Source of the DNA: Demequina zhanjiangensis
Lineage (GTDB): Bacteria; Actinomycetota; Actinomycetes; Actinomycetales; Demequinaceae
Reading direction: 5' to 3'
DNA length: 64,000 nucleotides
Assembly (NCBI RefSeq): GCF_030418315.1
Contig: NZ_JAUHPV010000003.1
Span: forward strand, 186,001 to 250,000
The position numbers and the translations under genes are program-made. The notes beneath the pieces were generated by a model, which was not told the origin of the DNA, did not search any database, and was given only the letters and a program-made list of their open reading frames with translations. Positions 32,383 through 42,076 of this stretch are shown piece by piece (the first letter of the stretch is position 1; each line of letters opens with the position of its first letter).

Positions 32383-32449
32383 CGAGCACTCCTTCCAGCG
32401 GCGACGCCCCTCAGGCGCGCCTGTCGATCGTCTCTGCCGTCGACGCGTG

Positions 32450-33253
32450 TCAGTCGTCGAACGTGTGCTCCGCCGCGGGGAACTCGACGTCCTTCACGGC
32501 CTTCACGTAGCCGGACGCGGCGTTCGTCATCTCGGCGCCCACCTGGCCGAACTGCCGTGAGAACCTCGGGTGCCAGTCTCCGACCCCCGCCATGTCGAGC
32601 CACACGAGCACCTGGCCGTCCGTGCCCGACCCGGCCCCGATGCCGATGGTCGGGATGTCCAGCGCCTTCGTGACCGCCTCCGCGGCAGGCGCCACGACCA
32701 TCTCGAGCACCACGGCGAAGGCTCCGGCCTCCTGCAGCGCGAGCGCGTCGTCCACGAGGTCCTGGATGCCCTGCTCGCCGCGGCCTTGGATGCGTCGGCC
32801 GCCCAGCGCGTTCTCGCTCTGCGGCGTGAAGCCCAGATGGCCGCAGAAGGGGATGCCCGCGTCGGTCACGGCCTTCACCTGGCGGGCGATGCGGCGGCCG
32901 CCCTCGAACTTGATCGCCTGCGCGCCGGAGAGCTTCATCATGCGGATCGAGGACTCGACGGCCTGCTCGGGAGACACCTCGTAGGTGCCGAACGGGAGGT
33001 CGGCGACCACGAACGAGCGCTCCGCAGCGCGTGCGACGGCACGGGCGAAGGGGATCATCTCGTCGATCGTCAGCGGCACCGTGGAGTCATAGCCGAGCAT
33101 GTTGTCGCCCAAGGAGTCGCCTACCAGGAGCATGTCCACGCCCGCGGCGTCGAACGCTTTCGCGGTGGGGTAGTCGTAGGCCGTCAGCATGGTGATCTTC
33201 TCACCGCGCTGCTTCATCTCCTTGAAATGGTGGATGCGCACCTTCTTGGTCAT
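32450..33253 (-). CDS. panB: 3-methyl-2-oxobutanoate hydroxymethyltransferase
   Basis: The 267-residue protein is a full-length PanB. Visible hallmarks: MLTAYDYPTAKAFDAAGVDMLLVGDSLG near residue 22, FGTYEVSPEQAV, AIKFEGGRR, PFCGHLGFTPQS, VLEMVVAPAAEAV (with catalytic Glu) and IGIGAGSGTDGQVLV. The enzyme makes ketopantoate for pantothenate and CoA. The Asp and His metal ligands are all present. It is the only pantothenate gene in the window. Confidence 0.95.
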   Translation of the reverse strand: MTKKVRIHHFKEMKQRGEKITMLTAYDYPTAKAFDAAGVDMLLVGDSLGDNMLGYDSTVPLTIDEMIPFARAVARAAERSFVVADLPFGTYEVSPEQAVESSIRMMKLSGAQAIKFEGGRRIARQVKAVTDAGIPFCGHLGFTPQSENALGGRRIQGRGEQGIQDLVDDALALQEAGAFAVVLEMVVAPAAEAVTKALDIPTIGIGAGSGTDGQVLVWLDMAGVGDWHPRFSRQFGQVGAEMTNAASGYVKAVKDVEFPAAEHTFDD

Positions 33254-33374
33254 GCCAACACTGTCTCATGACCGGGCCAAGGTCGCCGACGCGACGCGTG
33301 CCCGACACGACGCGGGGGAACAGCGCCGCCCCGCGCCCCGTTCCACCCTTGGATACCAGGCCGGAGGAGGACTC

Positions 33375-34151
33375 ATGACGCACAACACCTACGACTTCGC
33401 GGGCAAGACGGTGATCGTCACCGGCGGCGGCACGGGGATCGGGCGTGCGATCGTCAGGGCGTTCGGTGAGAACGGCGCGAACGTCGTCACCGCGGGCCGG
33501 CGCGCAGCGCCCCTCGACGACGCGCTCTCCGACATCTCGAAGGAGCGCCGGCTGGCTGTCCCCGCGGACGTCTCCGATCCGTTCCAGGCACGCGAGCTCG
33601 TGCGCGCCGCCGTGGACGAGTTCGGCGCGATCGACGTGGTGGTCCCGAACGCGGCGATCTTCCTCGGAGGAAGCTTCCACGAGCAGGACCTGTCGGACTG
33701 GGACAGGATCCGCTCCGTCAACACCGACGGCTTCGTGCACACCGTCCACGCCGCGCTGCCCGAGCTGCTTCGCACGCAGGGGAACGTGGTCGCCCTCAGC
33801 TCGGTCTCGGGCCTGCGCGGCGACTGGGTGCAGGCGATGTACAACGCGACCAAGGCCGCAGTGGCCAACTTCGTCCAGTCGCTCGCGCTCGAGTACGGGG
33901 ACCGCGGCGTCAGGTTCAACTCGGTGTCGCCCGCCGAGACCGCGACGGAGATGAACACCGATGCGGGACGGCCGGCGCACGAGATCCCTCAGAAGATCGA
34001 GCGGGTCGCGCTCGGCCGCACCGGGGTGCCCGAGGACATCGCACCCGCCGTGCTGTTCCTCGCGAGCGCTGACGCCGGCTACATCACAGGTGCGAACCTC
34101 GTGGTGGACGGAGGGACCTCGGCGAGCACGGGTCAGGCGCGGCCCGTCTGA
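33375..34151 (+). CDS. Short-chain dehydrogenase/reductase
   Basis: The 258-residue classical SDR has the cofactor motif TGGGTGIGRAI, the catalytic Ser in ALSSVSGLRG and Tyr-x-x-x-Lys in MYNATKAAVANF. The N-terminal pattern with TAGRR suggests NADP preference. The start is the ATG at 33375, with GGAGGAGG upstream. The substrate is unknown. It ends 28 bases from nadE, which runs the other way. Confidence 0.88.
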   Translation: MTHNTYDFAGKTVIVTGGGTGIGRAIVRAFGENGANVVTAGRRAAPLDDALSDISKERRLAVPADVSDPFQARELVRAAVDEFGAIDVVVPNAAIFLGGSFHEQDLSDWDRIRSVNTDGFVHTVHAALPELLRTQGNVVALSSVSGLRGDWVQAMYNATKAAVANFVQSLALEYGDRGVRFNSVSPAETATEMNTDAGRPAHEIPQKIERVALGRTGVPEDIAPAVLFLASADAGYITGANLVVDGGTSASTGQARPV

Positions 34152-34179
34152 GACGCTCCGCGGGATCCCGCCGCCTTGC

Positions 34180-35826
34180 CTACTCCGCGCGCTCGCGCCA
34201 TCGCGACGTGACGGGGAGCCTGCGGTCGCGGCCGAACGCGAGCGCGGTCACCTTGGGGCCGAGCGGGTACTGCCTGCGCTTCCACTCGGCACGGTCGACG
34301 AGCGAGAGCACCTTCTCGACCACCGCCTCGTCGAAGCCTCGCGCGAGCAGCTCCTCGCGGCCCTCCGCGTGCTCCACATACGCGTCGAGCACCTCGTCCA
34401 GCAGCGCGTAGTCGGGGAGCGAGTCCTGGTCGGTCTGGCCGGGGCGCAGCTCGGCGCTCGGTGGCTTCTCGATCGAGTTGACGGGGATCGGCTCGACCTC
34501 TCCAAGGAGCCGTGCCTGGGCGTTGCGCCAGCGCGCGAGGTCCCACACGCGGGTCTTGTCCAGGTCCTTGAGAGGCGCGAAGCCGCCGATGCTCCCGGCG
34601 TCGTAGATCGTCGCGTAGCCGGTCGCGAGCTCGGACTTGTTGCCGGGCGCGATCACCAGGTGGTTCTCGCGGTTCGAGATGGCCATGAGCACGACGCCGC
34701 GCACGCGCGCCTGAAGGTTCTCCTCGGCGACGCCGGTCAGCGCGAGCTGCGCCTGGAAGGCGTCCACGAGAGGTGCGATCGGCTGCACGCGGTAGTCGGC
34801 GCCGAGGCGCTTGCACAGGTCGGCGGCGTCGTCCTTGGAGTGCTCCGAGGAGAACTCGGACGGCATCGAGACGCCGACGACGTTCTCGCCCCCGATCGCG
34901 TCCGCGGCGATCGCAGCCGTGAGCGCCGAGTCGATCCCGCCTGACACGCCGAGCACGATCGACTGGAAGCCGTTCTTCACCACGTAGTCCCGCAGGCCCG
35001 TGACAACGGCGCGGTAGACCTGCTCGTCATCGGAGGCGAAGTCGACGACCTCGCTCTGCACCGGCGCACCGTCGCCGGTCGGCACGTCCCAGGTGACGAG
35101 CGCATCCTCGAAGCCGGGCGCGTTCGCCATCCAGGCACCGTCGGCGGCGACGATGAACGAGTGTCCGTCGAACACCAGGTCGTCCTGACCGCCCCACATG
35201 TTCACGTACACGAGCGGCGCGCCGACCTCCGCGGCGCGCTTGCGCGCGAGCTCGGTGCGGACGATCCCCTTGCCCTCCTCGAAGGGCGAGCCGTTGAGGA
35301 CGAGCAGGACGTCGAGCGCCTCGCCGGCCATGGCCGCGACGGGTCCGCCGTCCTGCCAGATGTCCTCGCAGACGACGACGCCGATGCGCGCGCCGTCCAC
35401 GGTGAGCACGCACGGGTCCTCGCCCGGCGCGAAGATGCGGCGCTCGTCGAACACGCCGTAGTTCGGGAGGTGGTGCTTGGCGTAGCGCGAGACGACCTCG
35501 CCTCCTCGCAGCACGACGGCCTCGTTGGTGGGCCGTCCGTCCGCGTTGGTGCCCAGGGTGCCGAGCACGACGGTGAGGTCGCCGAGGCCGTCCGTCACGA
35601 GGTCGGCCGCGATCGCGTGCACCGCCCGCTCGGCGGCGCGCTGGAAGCTCGCACGCAGGGCGAGGTCCTCGATCGGGTAGCCGGTCGTGGTCATCTCGGG
35701 GAAGACCACCAGGCGTGCGCCGCGCTCCGCGGCGGCGCGGGAGCGCTCTCTCACCAGTGCCGCGTTACCAGGGATGTCTCCCACGCAGGTATTGATCTGA
35801 GCCATCGCGATGCGCAGGTCCGTCAT
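34180..35826 (-). CDS. nadE: NAD+ synthase, glutamine-hydrolysing
   Basis: The 548-residue protein fuses an N-terminal nitrilase-type glutaminase domain (Glu in VVFPEMTTTGYP, Lys in RYAKHHLPNYGVFDE, Cys in VVVCEDIWQDGG) to a C-terminal synthetase with the PP-loop GVSGGIDSALTAAIA. It makes NAD from deamido-NAD, ATP and glutamine. The length is slightly short of mycobacterial forms but normal for other actinobacteria. It is upstream of, and divergent from, glnA2, close to the start of that gene. Confidence 0.94.
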   Translation of the reverse strand: MTDLRIAMAQINTCVGDIPGNAALVRERSRAAAERGARLVVFPEMTTTGYPIEDLALRASFQRAAERAVHAIAADLVTDGLGDLTVVLGTLGTNADGRPTNEAVVLRGGEVVSRYAKHHLPNYGVFDERRIFAPGEDPCVLTVDGARIGVVVCEDIWQDGGPVAAMAGEALDVLLVLNGSPFEEGKGIVRTELARKRAAEVGAPLVYVNMWGGQDDLVFDGHSFIVAADGAWMANAPGFEDALVTWDVPTGDGAPVQSEVVDFASDDEQVYRAVVTGLRDYVVKNGFQSIVLGVSGGIDSALTAAIAADAIGGENVVGVSMPSEFSSEHSKDDAADLCKRLGADYRVQPIAPLVDAFQAQLALTGVAEENLQARVRGVVLMAISNRENHLVIAPGNKSELATGYATIYDAGSIGGFAPLKDLDKTRVWDLARWRNAQARLLGEVEPIPVNSIEKPPSAELRPGQTDQDSLPDYALLDEVLDAYVEHAEGREELLARGFDEAVVEKVLSLVDRAEWKRRQYPLGPKVTALAFGRDRRLPVTSRWRERAE

Positions 35827-35899
35827 GGAGCCAGATTACGGGGTGGTGGCATGCTGGGATGGACACACGATCGTCACATGAGTAGGGCAGGATGTGCCT

Positions 35900-37234
35900 A
35901 TGGACAAGCAGCAGGAATTCGTGCTCCGCACCGTCGAGGAGCGTGACATCCGGTTCGTGCGACTCTGGTTCACCGATGTGCTCGGGGTGCTGAAGTCGGT
36001 CGCGATCGCACCGGCCGAGCTCGAGAACGCCTTCAACGAGGGCATCGGGTTCGATGGATCGGCCGTCGAGGGGCTCACCCGGGTCTACGAGGCGGACATG
36101 ATCGCCCGGCCCGATCCCACGACCTTCCAGGTGCTGCCGTGGCGCGGCGAGCGGCAGGGGGCCGCCCGCATGTTCTGCGACATCGAGACGCCGGACGGCG
36201 CCTCGGCGCTGTCGGACCCGCGCAACGTGCTCAAGCGCACGCTCGACCGTGCGAGCGAGAAGGGCTTCACCTTCTACACGCACCCGGAGATCGAGTTCTA
36301 CCTCTTCGAGTCGCTCGAGCAGGGAAAGCTCCCCGTCCCGGTGGACCAGGCGGGCTACTTCGACAACGTGCCGCGCGGCGCCGCCCACAGCTTCCGTCGT
36401 GACGCGATCACGATGCTCGAGGCGATGGGGATCTCCGTCGAGTTCTCGCACCACGAGATCGGTCCGGGTCAGAACGAGATCGACCTGCGCTATGCGGACG
36501 CGCTCACCATGGCCGACAACATCATGACCTTCCGGTCGGTCATCAAGGAGGTGGCGCTCCAGCAGGGCGTCTTCGCCTCCTTCATGCCCAAGCCGCTGGT
36601 GGACGCGCCCGGATCGGGCATGCACACGCACCTCAGCCTGTTCGAGGGTGACCGCAACGCGTTCTACGAGGCCGGCAGCGACTACGACCTGTCGCCGGTC
36701 GCACGTCAGTTCGTGGCAGGCCTGCTCACGCACGCGCCGGAGATCACGCTCATCACCAACCAGTACGTGAACTCGTACAAGCGTCTGTGGGGCGGCGCCG
36801 AGGCGCCCAGCTACGTGTGCTGGGGCTCCAACAACCGCTCCGCGCTCGTGCGCATCCCGGTGCACAAGCCTGGAAAGAGCCAGTCGACCCGCATCGAGTA
36901 CCGCGGCCTCGACTCCGCCACGAACCCGTACCTCGCGTTCTCGGTGATGCTCGCCGCCGGCCTCAAGGGCATCGAGGAGGGCTACGAGCTTCCCCCCGGT
37001 GCGGAGGACGACGTGTGGGAGCTCTCGGAGGCCGAGCGGAAGGCGATGGGCTACGAGCCGTTGCCGCAGTCGCTCAACGCAGCGATCACGGCGATGGAGC
37101 GCTCGGAGCTCGTCGCGGAGACGCTCGGAGAGCGCGTGTTCGACTTCGTGCTGCGCAACAAGCGCGCCGAGTGGCAGGCGTACCGCGAGCAGGTCACTCC
37201 GTACGAGCTCGAGAACAACCTCCCGGTCCTCTGA
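35900..37234 (+). CDS. glnA2: GlnA2-type glutamine synthetase
   Basis: The 444-residue protein has the glutamine synthetase core: GFDGSAVEG, EIEFYLF, HHEIGPGQNEIDLRYADAL, PGSGMHTHLSLF (with the ammonia-site residues), NRSALVRIP and the substrate loop STRIEYRGLDSATNPYLAF. Where GlnA1 enzymes carry the adenylylated Tyr (NLYDLPPE region), this one has DVWELSEAE, Trp in place of Tyr. It matches GlnA2 enzymes that lie next to glnE in actinobacteria. The start is the ATG at 35900 (AGGA site); a GTG six bases earlier is possible. It is followed 22 bases later by glnE. Confidence 0.93.
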   Translation: MDKQQEFVLRTVEERDIRFVRLWFTDVLGVLKSVAIAPAELENAFNEGIGFDGSAVEGLTRVYEADMIARPDPTTFQVLPWRGERQGAARMFCDIETPDGASALSDPRNVLKRTLDRASEKGFTFYTHPEIEFYLFESLEQGKLPVPVDQAGYFDNVPRGAAHSFRRDAITMLEAMGISVEFSHHEIGPGQNEIDLRYADALTMADNIMTFRSVIKEVALQQGVFASFMPKPLVDAPGSGMHTHLSLFEGDRNAFYEAGSDYDLSPVARQFVAGLLTHAPEITLITNQYVNSYKRLWGGAEAPSYVCWGSNNRSALVRIPVHKPGKSQSTRIEYRGLDSATNPYLAFSVMLAAGLKGIEEGYELPPGAEDDVWELSEAERKAMGYEPLPQSLNAAITAMERSELVAETLGERVFDFVLRNKRAEWQAYREQVTPYELENNLPVL

Positions 37235-37256
37235 CCGGCCGGGCGGGAGCTGACCG

Positions 37257-40244
37257 ATGAGCTCACGCGAGGTCTCGTTCACCACCCAGCTGCGACGCGC
37301 CGGGGTCGTCGACTCGGCGCGGGCCCAGCAGCTGATCGAGGAGATCGCCGACGTCTCGGGTTTCCGCTTCGTCGACCCTGCGCTGTCCCTGTCGTACTAC
37401 GCGGACCCCGACACGGGTCTGCTGCAGCTGCTGCGCGTCTGTGAGGCGGCCCAGCAGGCAGGCGTGGTCCAGACCGTGCACGATGTGCTGCGCTCGCCCG
37501 CGGGAAGGCGGCTGGGCGTGGTGCTCGGCGGCTCGGTCGCGCTGGGAGACTTCCTCGTGCGCCGCCCTGATCTGGTGAGCGACTTCCTCGAGTGGGAGGA
37601 TGACGACCCCGTCGACGAGGTCGATGTGCGTGCACGGCTGCTGGAGGCCGTGGGCGCCGACCCAGGCTCGACCGCCCCCGTCGCCACCGTCATCGGTGAC
37701 GAGGGGATCGTGGCGATGCGGGTCGCGTACCGCAGGGAACTGCTGCGTGTCGCTGCCATCGATCTGATGCAGTCGGACCCGATCACCGTGATGCCCGCGG
37801 TCGGCGCGGTCCTGGCCGACCTCGCCGGGGCCGCTCTCGAGGCCGGGCTCGCGATCGCTCGCGCCGCGGAGAAGGACCATGCCTTGACGCGGCTGGCGAT
37901 CCTCGGCATGGGCAAGTGCGGCGCGCGGGAGCTCAACTACGTCTCGGACGTGGATGTCATCTATGCGGCCGAGCCGGCGGAGGGGGCTGACGAGCAGGCG
38001 TCGCTGCGGGTGGCCACGCGCCTCGCCGCCGCGGCTGCGAGGGCATGCGACCGCTTCGCCGCAGAGCCTCCGCTGTGGCAGGTGGACGCGAACCTGCGGC
38101 CGGAGGGCAAGGACGGTGCGCTGGTGCGCGGGCTCTCGTCCCACCTGGCCTACTACGAGCGGTGGGCACAGAGCTGGGAGTTCCAGGCGCTGCTCAAGGC
38201 CCGCCCGATCGCGGGCGACCCCGAGATCGGCGAGCGGTACGTTCAGATGCTCCAGCCCCTCGTCTGGTCGGCGGTGGAACGGGAGAACTTCGTGGAGGCG
38301 GCGCAGGCGATGCGTCGTCGGGTCGAGCAGTATGTGCCCGCCAATGAGGCCGATCGTCAGATCAAGCTGGGACCCGGCGGCCTCCGTGACGTCGAGTTCA
38401 CGATCCAGCTCCTGCAGCTCGTCCACGGGCGAGCCGACGAGTCGTTGCGCGAGCGCTCCACCCTCACGGCTCTCGCCGCGCTGCGTGCAGGCGGGTACGT
38501 CGGACGTCCCGAGGCCGCGGCGATGGATCGCGCCTACCGACAGCTGCGCGTGTGGGAGCACAGGCTTCAGCTGCGGAAGCTGTCGCGCACCCACCTGATG
38601 CCGGAGCAGGCGGAGGACCGCAGGATCCTGGCCCGTGCGTCGGGATTCGCGACCGTCGAGTACATGGACGAGGTGTGGCACGACATCCGGCGGCGCGTGC
38701 GCGCGATGCACCTCGAGATGTTCTACCGTCCCATCCTTCCCGTGGTGGCGCGGCTCAGCACCGGGGAGGCGAGCCTCGACACGGCGGCGGCGCGCGATCG
38801 CCTCTCCGCAGTGGGGTTCAAGGATGCCGACGCTGCGCTGAGGCACATCGTCGCGCTCACCGGAGGGGTGTCGCGGTCCGCGGCGATCCGTCAGCAGCTT
38901 CTGCCCGCGATGATCGGCTGGTTCGCCGAGGGGCCCGAGCCGGATGCAGGCCTCCTCGCCTTCCGCCAGCTCTCGGAGCAGCTCGGGTCCACACAGTGGT
39001 TCCTCAAGCTGCTGCGCGACTCGGGAACGGCGGCGGAGCGATTGGCGCGCCTTCTGTCCACCTCCGGCTATGTGACGAAGGCGCTGCTCGCCACCGCGGA
39101 GCAGGTGCGGTGGCTCGACTCCGACGAGGACCTGAAGCCGCGTCCGTACGAGCGGCTCTGGCGCGAGGCCGACTCGATCCTCACCAGGAGCGACAACCCC
39201 GAGCAGGCGATCACCGCGATGCGGGGTCTTCGCCGTCGCGAGCTCGCCCGCGTCGCCGCCGCTGACACGCTGGGCCTCGTCAACGCGTCCGCAGCGGCGG
39301 GCGCTGTGACCGACACGGCCGACATGCTGATCGAGGGAGCGTTGCGCGTCGCGATCCACACGGTTCGCGAGGAGGTGGGTGAAGAGCCGCCTCGCCTCCT
39401 CGTCGTCGCGATGGGCCGTTACGGCGGGCGCGAGATGGGCTACTCCTCGGACGCCGACGTGCAGTTCATCTTCGAGGGTGGGGGAGAGCGGGCCGGGGCG
39501 CATGCGCAGCGGCTTGCGACGGTGCTGCGCAACCTTCTTCAGAAGGTGGGCCCGCAGCCGTCGCTCGAGATCGACGCCGATCTGCGGCCGGAGGGGCGCA
39601 ACGGTCCTCTTGCGCGGTCCTTCGAGTCGACGGTCGGCTACTACGCCCGCTGGTCGGACCCGTGGGAGGCGCAGGCCCTGCTACGGGCACGGCCGTGCGC
39701 GGGGGACCCGGACCTGCGAGCGCGGTTCGTCGAGGCTGTCTCTCCGGTGCGCTATCCCGAGGTGCTGAAGGACGAGGCGCTCGCCCAGATGCGACGGCTC
39801 AAGGCGCGCATGGAGGCGGAGAGGCTTCCGCGCGGCGTGGACCCCAGGCGCCATCTCAAGCTGGGCCCGGGCGGGCTCTCGGACGTGGAGTGGACCGTTC
39901 AGCTGCTGCAGCTTCAGCATGCGCATCGGATTCCCGAGCTGCGTACCACCGAGACCATCGCCGCGCTCGACGTGGCGGCTGACGCTGGACTGCTCGACGC
40001 CGAGGACGCTGCCACGCTTCGGGAGGCGTGGACGCTCGCGACCGACCTGCGCGGTGCGATCGCGCTGCGTGGGCGCCAGGGGGACCCGGACGTCCTGCCT
40101 GTCGACGCGCGCGAGCTCAAGGTTCTTGCCGAGATCATGGGCACCGGCGACACGGGGCCTGAGCTCGACGACCGCTTCGTGCGGGCGGCTCGCCACGCCC
40201 GCGCCGTGTGCGAGCGGGTGTTCTTCGGCTGGGAAGAGGAGTGA
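37257..40244 (+). CDS. glnE: Bifunctional glutamine-synthetase adenylyltransferase/deadenylase
   Basis: The 995-residue protein has two nucleotidyltransferase domains: the first around residue 222 with GMGKCGARELNYVSDVDVIY and a second near 720 with AMGRYGGREMGYSSDADVQF, each followed by its regulatory helical region (KLGPGGLRDVEFTIQLLQL and KLGPGGLSDVEWTVQLLQL). The enzyme attaches or removes AMP on the main glutamine synthetase to match nitrogen supply. The order glnA2-glnE is typical of actinobacteria. It probably acts on GlnA1, encoded elsewhere, as the GlnA2 here lacks the target Tyr. Confidence 0.95.
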   Translation: MSSREVSFTTQLRRAGVVDSARAQQLIEEIADVSGFRFVDPALSLSYYADPDTGLLQLLRVCEAAQQAGVVQTVHDVLRSPAGRRLGVVLGGSVALGDFLVRRPDLVSDFLEWEDDDPVDEVDVRARLLEAVGADPGSTAPVATVIGDEGIVAMRVAYRRELLRVAAIDLMQSDPITVMPAVGAVLADLAGAALEAGLAIARAAEKDHALTRLAILGMGKCGARELNYVSDVDVIYAAEPAEGADEQASLRVATRLAAAAARACDRFAAEPPLWQVDANLRPEGKDGALVRGLSSHLAYYERWAQSWEFQALLKARPIAGDPEIGERYVQMLQPLVWSAVERENFVEAAQAMRRRVEQYVPANEADRQIKLGPGGLRDVEFTIQLLQLVHGRADESLRERSTLTALAALRAGGYVGRPEAAAMDRAYRQLRVWEHRLQLRKLSRTHLMPEQAEDRRILARASGFATVEYMDEVWHDIRRRVRAMHLEMFYRPILPVVARLSTGEASLDTAAARDRLSAVGFKDADAALRHIVALTGGVSRSAAIRQQLLPAMIGWFAEGPEPDAGLLAFRQLSEQLGSTQWFLKLLRDSGTAAERLARLLSTSGYVTKALLATAEQVRWLDSDEDLKPRPYERLWREADSILTRSDNPEQAITAMRGLRRRELARVAAADTLGLVNASAAAGAVTDTADMLIEGALRVAIHTVREEVGEEPPRLLVVAMGRYGGREMGYSSDADVQFIFEGGGERAGAHAQRLATVLRNLLQKVGPQPSLEIDADLRPEGRNGPLARSFESTVGYYARWSDPWEAQALLRARPCAGDPDLRARFVEAVSPVRYPEVLKDEALAQMRRLKARMEAERLPRGVDPRRHLKLGPGGLSDVEWTVQLLQLQHAHRIPELRTTETIAALDVAADAGLLDAEDAATLREAWTLATDLRGAIALRGRQGDPDVLPVDARELKVLAEIMGTGDTGPELDDRFVRAARHARAVCERVFFGWEEE

Positions 40245-40246
40245 CG

Positions 40247-41119
40247 ATGAGGCTGCTGCGGACCATCATCTCGGCGCTGTGCATCCTTGCGGGTGCACTG
40301 TCGATCGTCGGCTGGGCGATCAGCTCGGTCGCGGTCGATGCGGTGGAGGACGGCTCGGCTGTCATCGGTTTCACGGACCGTGCGCTCGACTCCGAGGCGG
40401 TCCAGGACACGATCGCTGGATCGATGACGGACGAGGTCGCGGCGTGGCTTGAGGAGCGGGGCGTGAGCCTTGACGCGCTCGGCGCGGTGGACACGGTGCA
40501 GGACCTCTTCAAGGCGCTCGTGGAGACGGAGGCGTTCCAGGCGCTCGTCACCGATCAGGCAGAGGCGGCGCGGCAGCAGATCGCCGACGCGCTGACCGAC
40601 GAGGCGAGGTCGCCTGCGCCGCTCGTGATCGTCGTGGATGCCGACAGCCTCGTCGCGGAGCGCCTGGAGGGGGTCGCGGTCCTCGGCACGGTGTCGGATG
40701 CGGTCGACATCGCGCCTGTCGAGGTCGTAGTGATGGACGCCGACACCTTCGAGCAGGCCCGCGACGCGTATGGGCTGATGGAGCTGGCGGCGCAGTACGG
40801 GCTGTGGGCAGGCATCGGCCTGGTCGTCGTCGGGTTGCTCGTCTCGCCTCGGCGGGCCTGGTTCCTGCCCAAGCTGCTGCTCGCGGTGGGGGTGCTGGCG
40901 CTCCTTGCGTGGGGAGTCGTGCAGATGCTGGGCGTCGACGGTGTGCTCCTGGTCCTCCCGGGTGGTCCCGACGGTGCGCTCGGATCCGTGGTGGGCGGAC
41001 TGCTGTCGGAGGAGTCGGGCGAGGCGCTCATGCAACGGACCCTGTGGGTCGGGCTGGGAGCGCTTGCCGGAGCCGCGGTCCTCGCCCTGATCGTGAGCGG
41101 GTTCAAGGCGCGACGCTGA
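40247..41119 (+). CDS. Predicted membrane protein of unknown function
   Basis: The 290-residue protein has an N-terminal membrane helix (TIISALCILAGALSIVGWAIS), a long extracytoplasmic region of about 155 residues (IGFTDRALDSEAVQDTIAGS, EEVAAWLEERGV-like, DAVDIAPVEVVVMDADTF) and three more helices in the second half (YGLWAGIGLVVVGLLVS, LLLAVGVLALLAWGVVQML, LWVGLGALAGAAVLALIVSGF). The family is not recognised by me, but this type of 'large loop and three helices' protein is frequent in actinobacteria. The ATG at 40247 has GAAGAGGA; a GTG six bases earlier is also possible. It follows glnE by two bases. Confidence 0.8.
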   Translation: MRLLRTIISALCILAGALSIVGWAISSVAVDAVEDGSAVIGFTDRALDSEAVQDTIAGSMTDEVAAWLEERGVSLDALGAVDTVQDLFKALVETEAFQALVTDQAEAARQQIADALTDEARSPAPLVIVVDADSLVAERLEGVAVLGTVSDAVDIAPVEVVVMDADTFEQARDAYGLMELAAQYGLWAGIGLVVVGLLVSPRRAWFLPKLLLAVGVLALLAWGVVQMLGVDGVLLVLPGGPDGALGSVVGGLLSEESGEALMQRTLWVGLGALAGAAVLALIVSGFKARR

Positions 41120-41137
41120 CGTGCGCGCACGCCCACG

Positions 41138-42076
41138 TCATGAATCGATGGCTGGCGCTCCAGTCCATATCGGAAGGTTCGGTGCGAGCCCCTCGCTCGA
41201 CACGGCTGTGACCGCCTGAGCCGCGCCCGCATCCATGCACCGCTCGAGCTCCTCCGCCGTGAAGGGCCGGCCCGCGCATCCTTCGCGAAGCGCCTGCATG
41301 AGCATTCCCGCGGCGAAGGCGTCGCCGGCGCCGTTGGGATCCACGACCGTGGTCCGTGCGGCCGGGACGCGCACGGGCGTGCCGTCGCCGCTGATCCCGA
41401 CCGCACCGTCGGCGCCGAGGGTGCAGACTGCGGCGTGCCGCCCTTCAAGGACCGACGCGCTGAGGAAGCCTTCGATGTCGCCGATCCTGTCGCCGTTCAT
41501 CAGGATGACGTCCGCTGCTTCGAGGAACGGTTCGTGGAACGGATCCGCACCGTCGTAGTCGTGGATGTCGACCCAGACGGGCACCCCGCTCGCGGCGATC
41601 GCCGGAGCAAGCGAGAGCGACAGCGGCGCAAGGTCGAGGAACACGGCGTCGATGCCCGGAAGGGCGGTGCGCAGGTCATGGAGTCGCGCGGCGGTCAGCG
41701 TGGGGTCCGGATCGCCGGCGGGCTGCAGGTAGACCGACACCCTGGCGCCGTGGCGAGACATCAGGTTGAGGTGCCGCTCCACGGGTGCGCCCGTGGGGAT
41801 CGCATGCACGGCGACGCCCCGCGACTCCACGACGCGGAGCGCTTCGGCGCCTGACTCGTCGTCGCCCTCCGTGGTGAAGAGGAGGGTCTCGGCGCCGAGG
41901 TCGCTCAGATGCAGCGCCTTGCCTGCCGACGTGCCGCCGATCTGGGTGCTCCAGCGGTCGGCCATGACGGTGTGCGGCACCGGCGCGGGGAGATGCTCCA
42001 GCGTGACGATCGTGTCGACCGAGACCGGTCCGATGACGGCGACCGTCGGTGCCGCGCCGGAGGTGCTGCCGGTCAT
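41138..42076 (-). CDS. PfkB-family carbohydrate kinase
   Basis: The 312-residue kinase has the N-terminal QIGGTSAGKALHLSDLGAE motif and the C-terminal signature DPNGAGDAFAAGMLMQAL, where Asp in GAGD is the catalytic base. It is close in layout to ribokinase/fructokinase and ADP-type adenosine kinases. Its start overlaps the stop of the LacI gene (ATGA), and it is the third gene of an alpha-glucosidase/LacI/PfkB operon, so it probably phosphorylates a sugar released or taken up with the glucosidase. Substrate unproven. Confidence 0.9.
   Translation of the reverse strand: MTGSTSGAAPTVAVIGPVSVDTIVTLEHLPAPVPHTVMADRWSTQIGGTSAGKALHLSDLGAETLLFTTEGDDESGAEALRVVESRGVAVHAIPTGAPVERHLNLMSRHGARVSVYLQPAGDPDPTLTAARLHDLRTALPGIDAVFLDLAPLSLSLAPAIAASGVPVWVDIHDYDGADPFHEPFLEAADVILMNGDRIGDIEGFLSASVLEGRHAAVCTLGADGAVGISGDGTPVRVPAARTTVVDPNGAGDAFAAGMLMQALREGCAGRPFTAEELERCMDAGAAQAVTAVSSEGLAPNLPIWTGAPAIDS

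Noticed and set aside
37263..39503. A 746-codon frame opposite glnE
   Set aside because: It is fully antisense to a clear GlnE with both catalytic motifs, and its sequence is an Arg/His/Leu-rich shadow.
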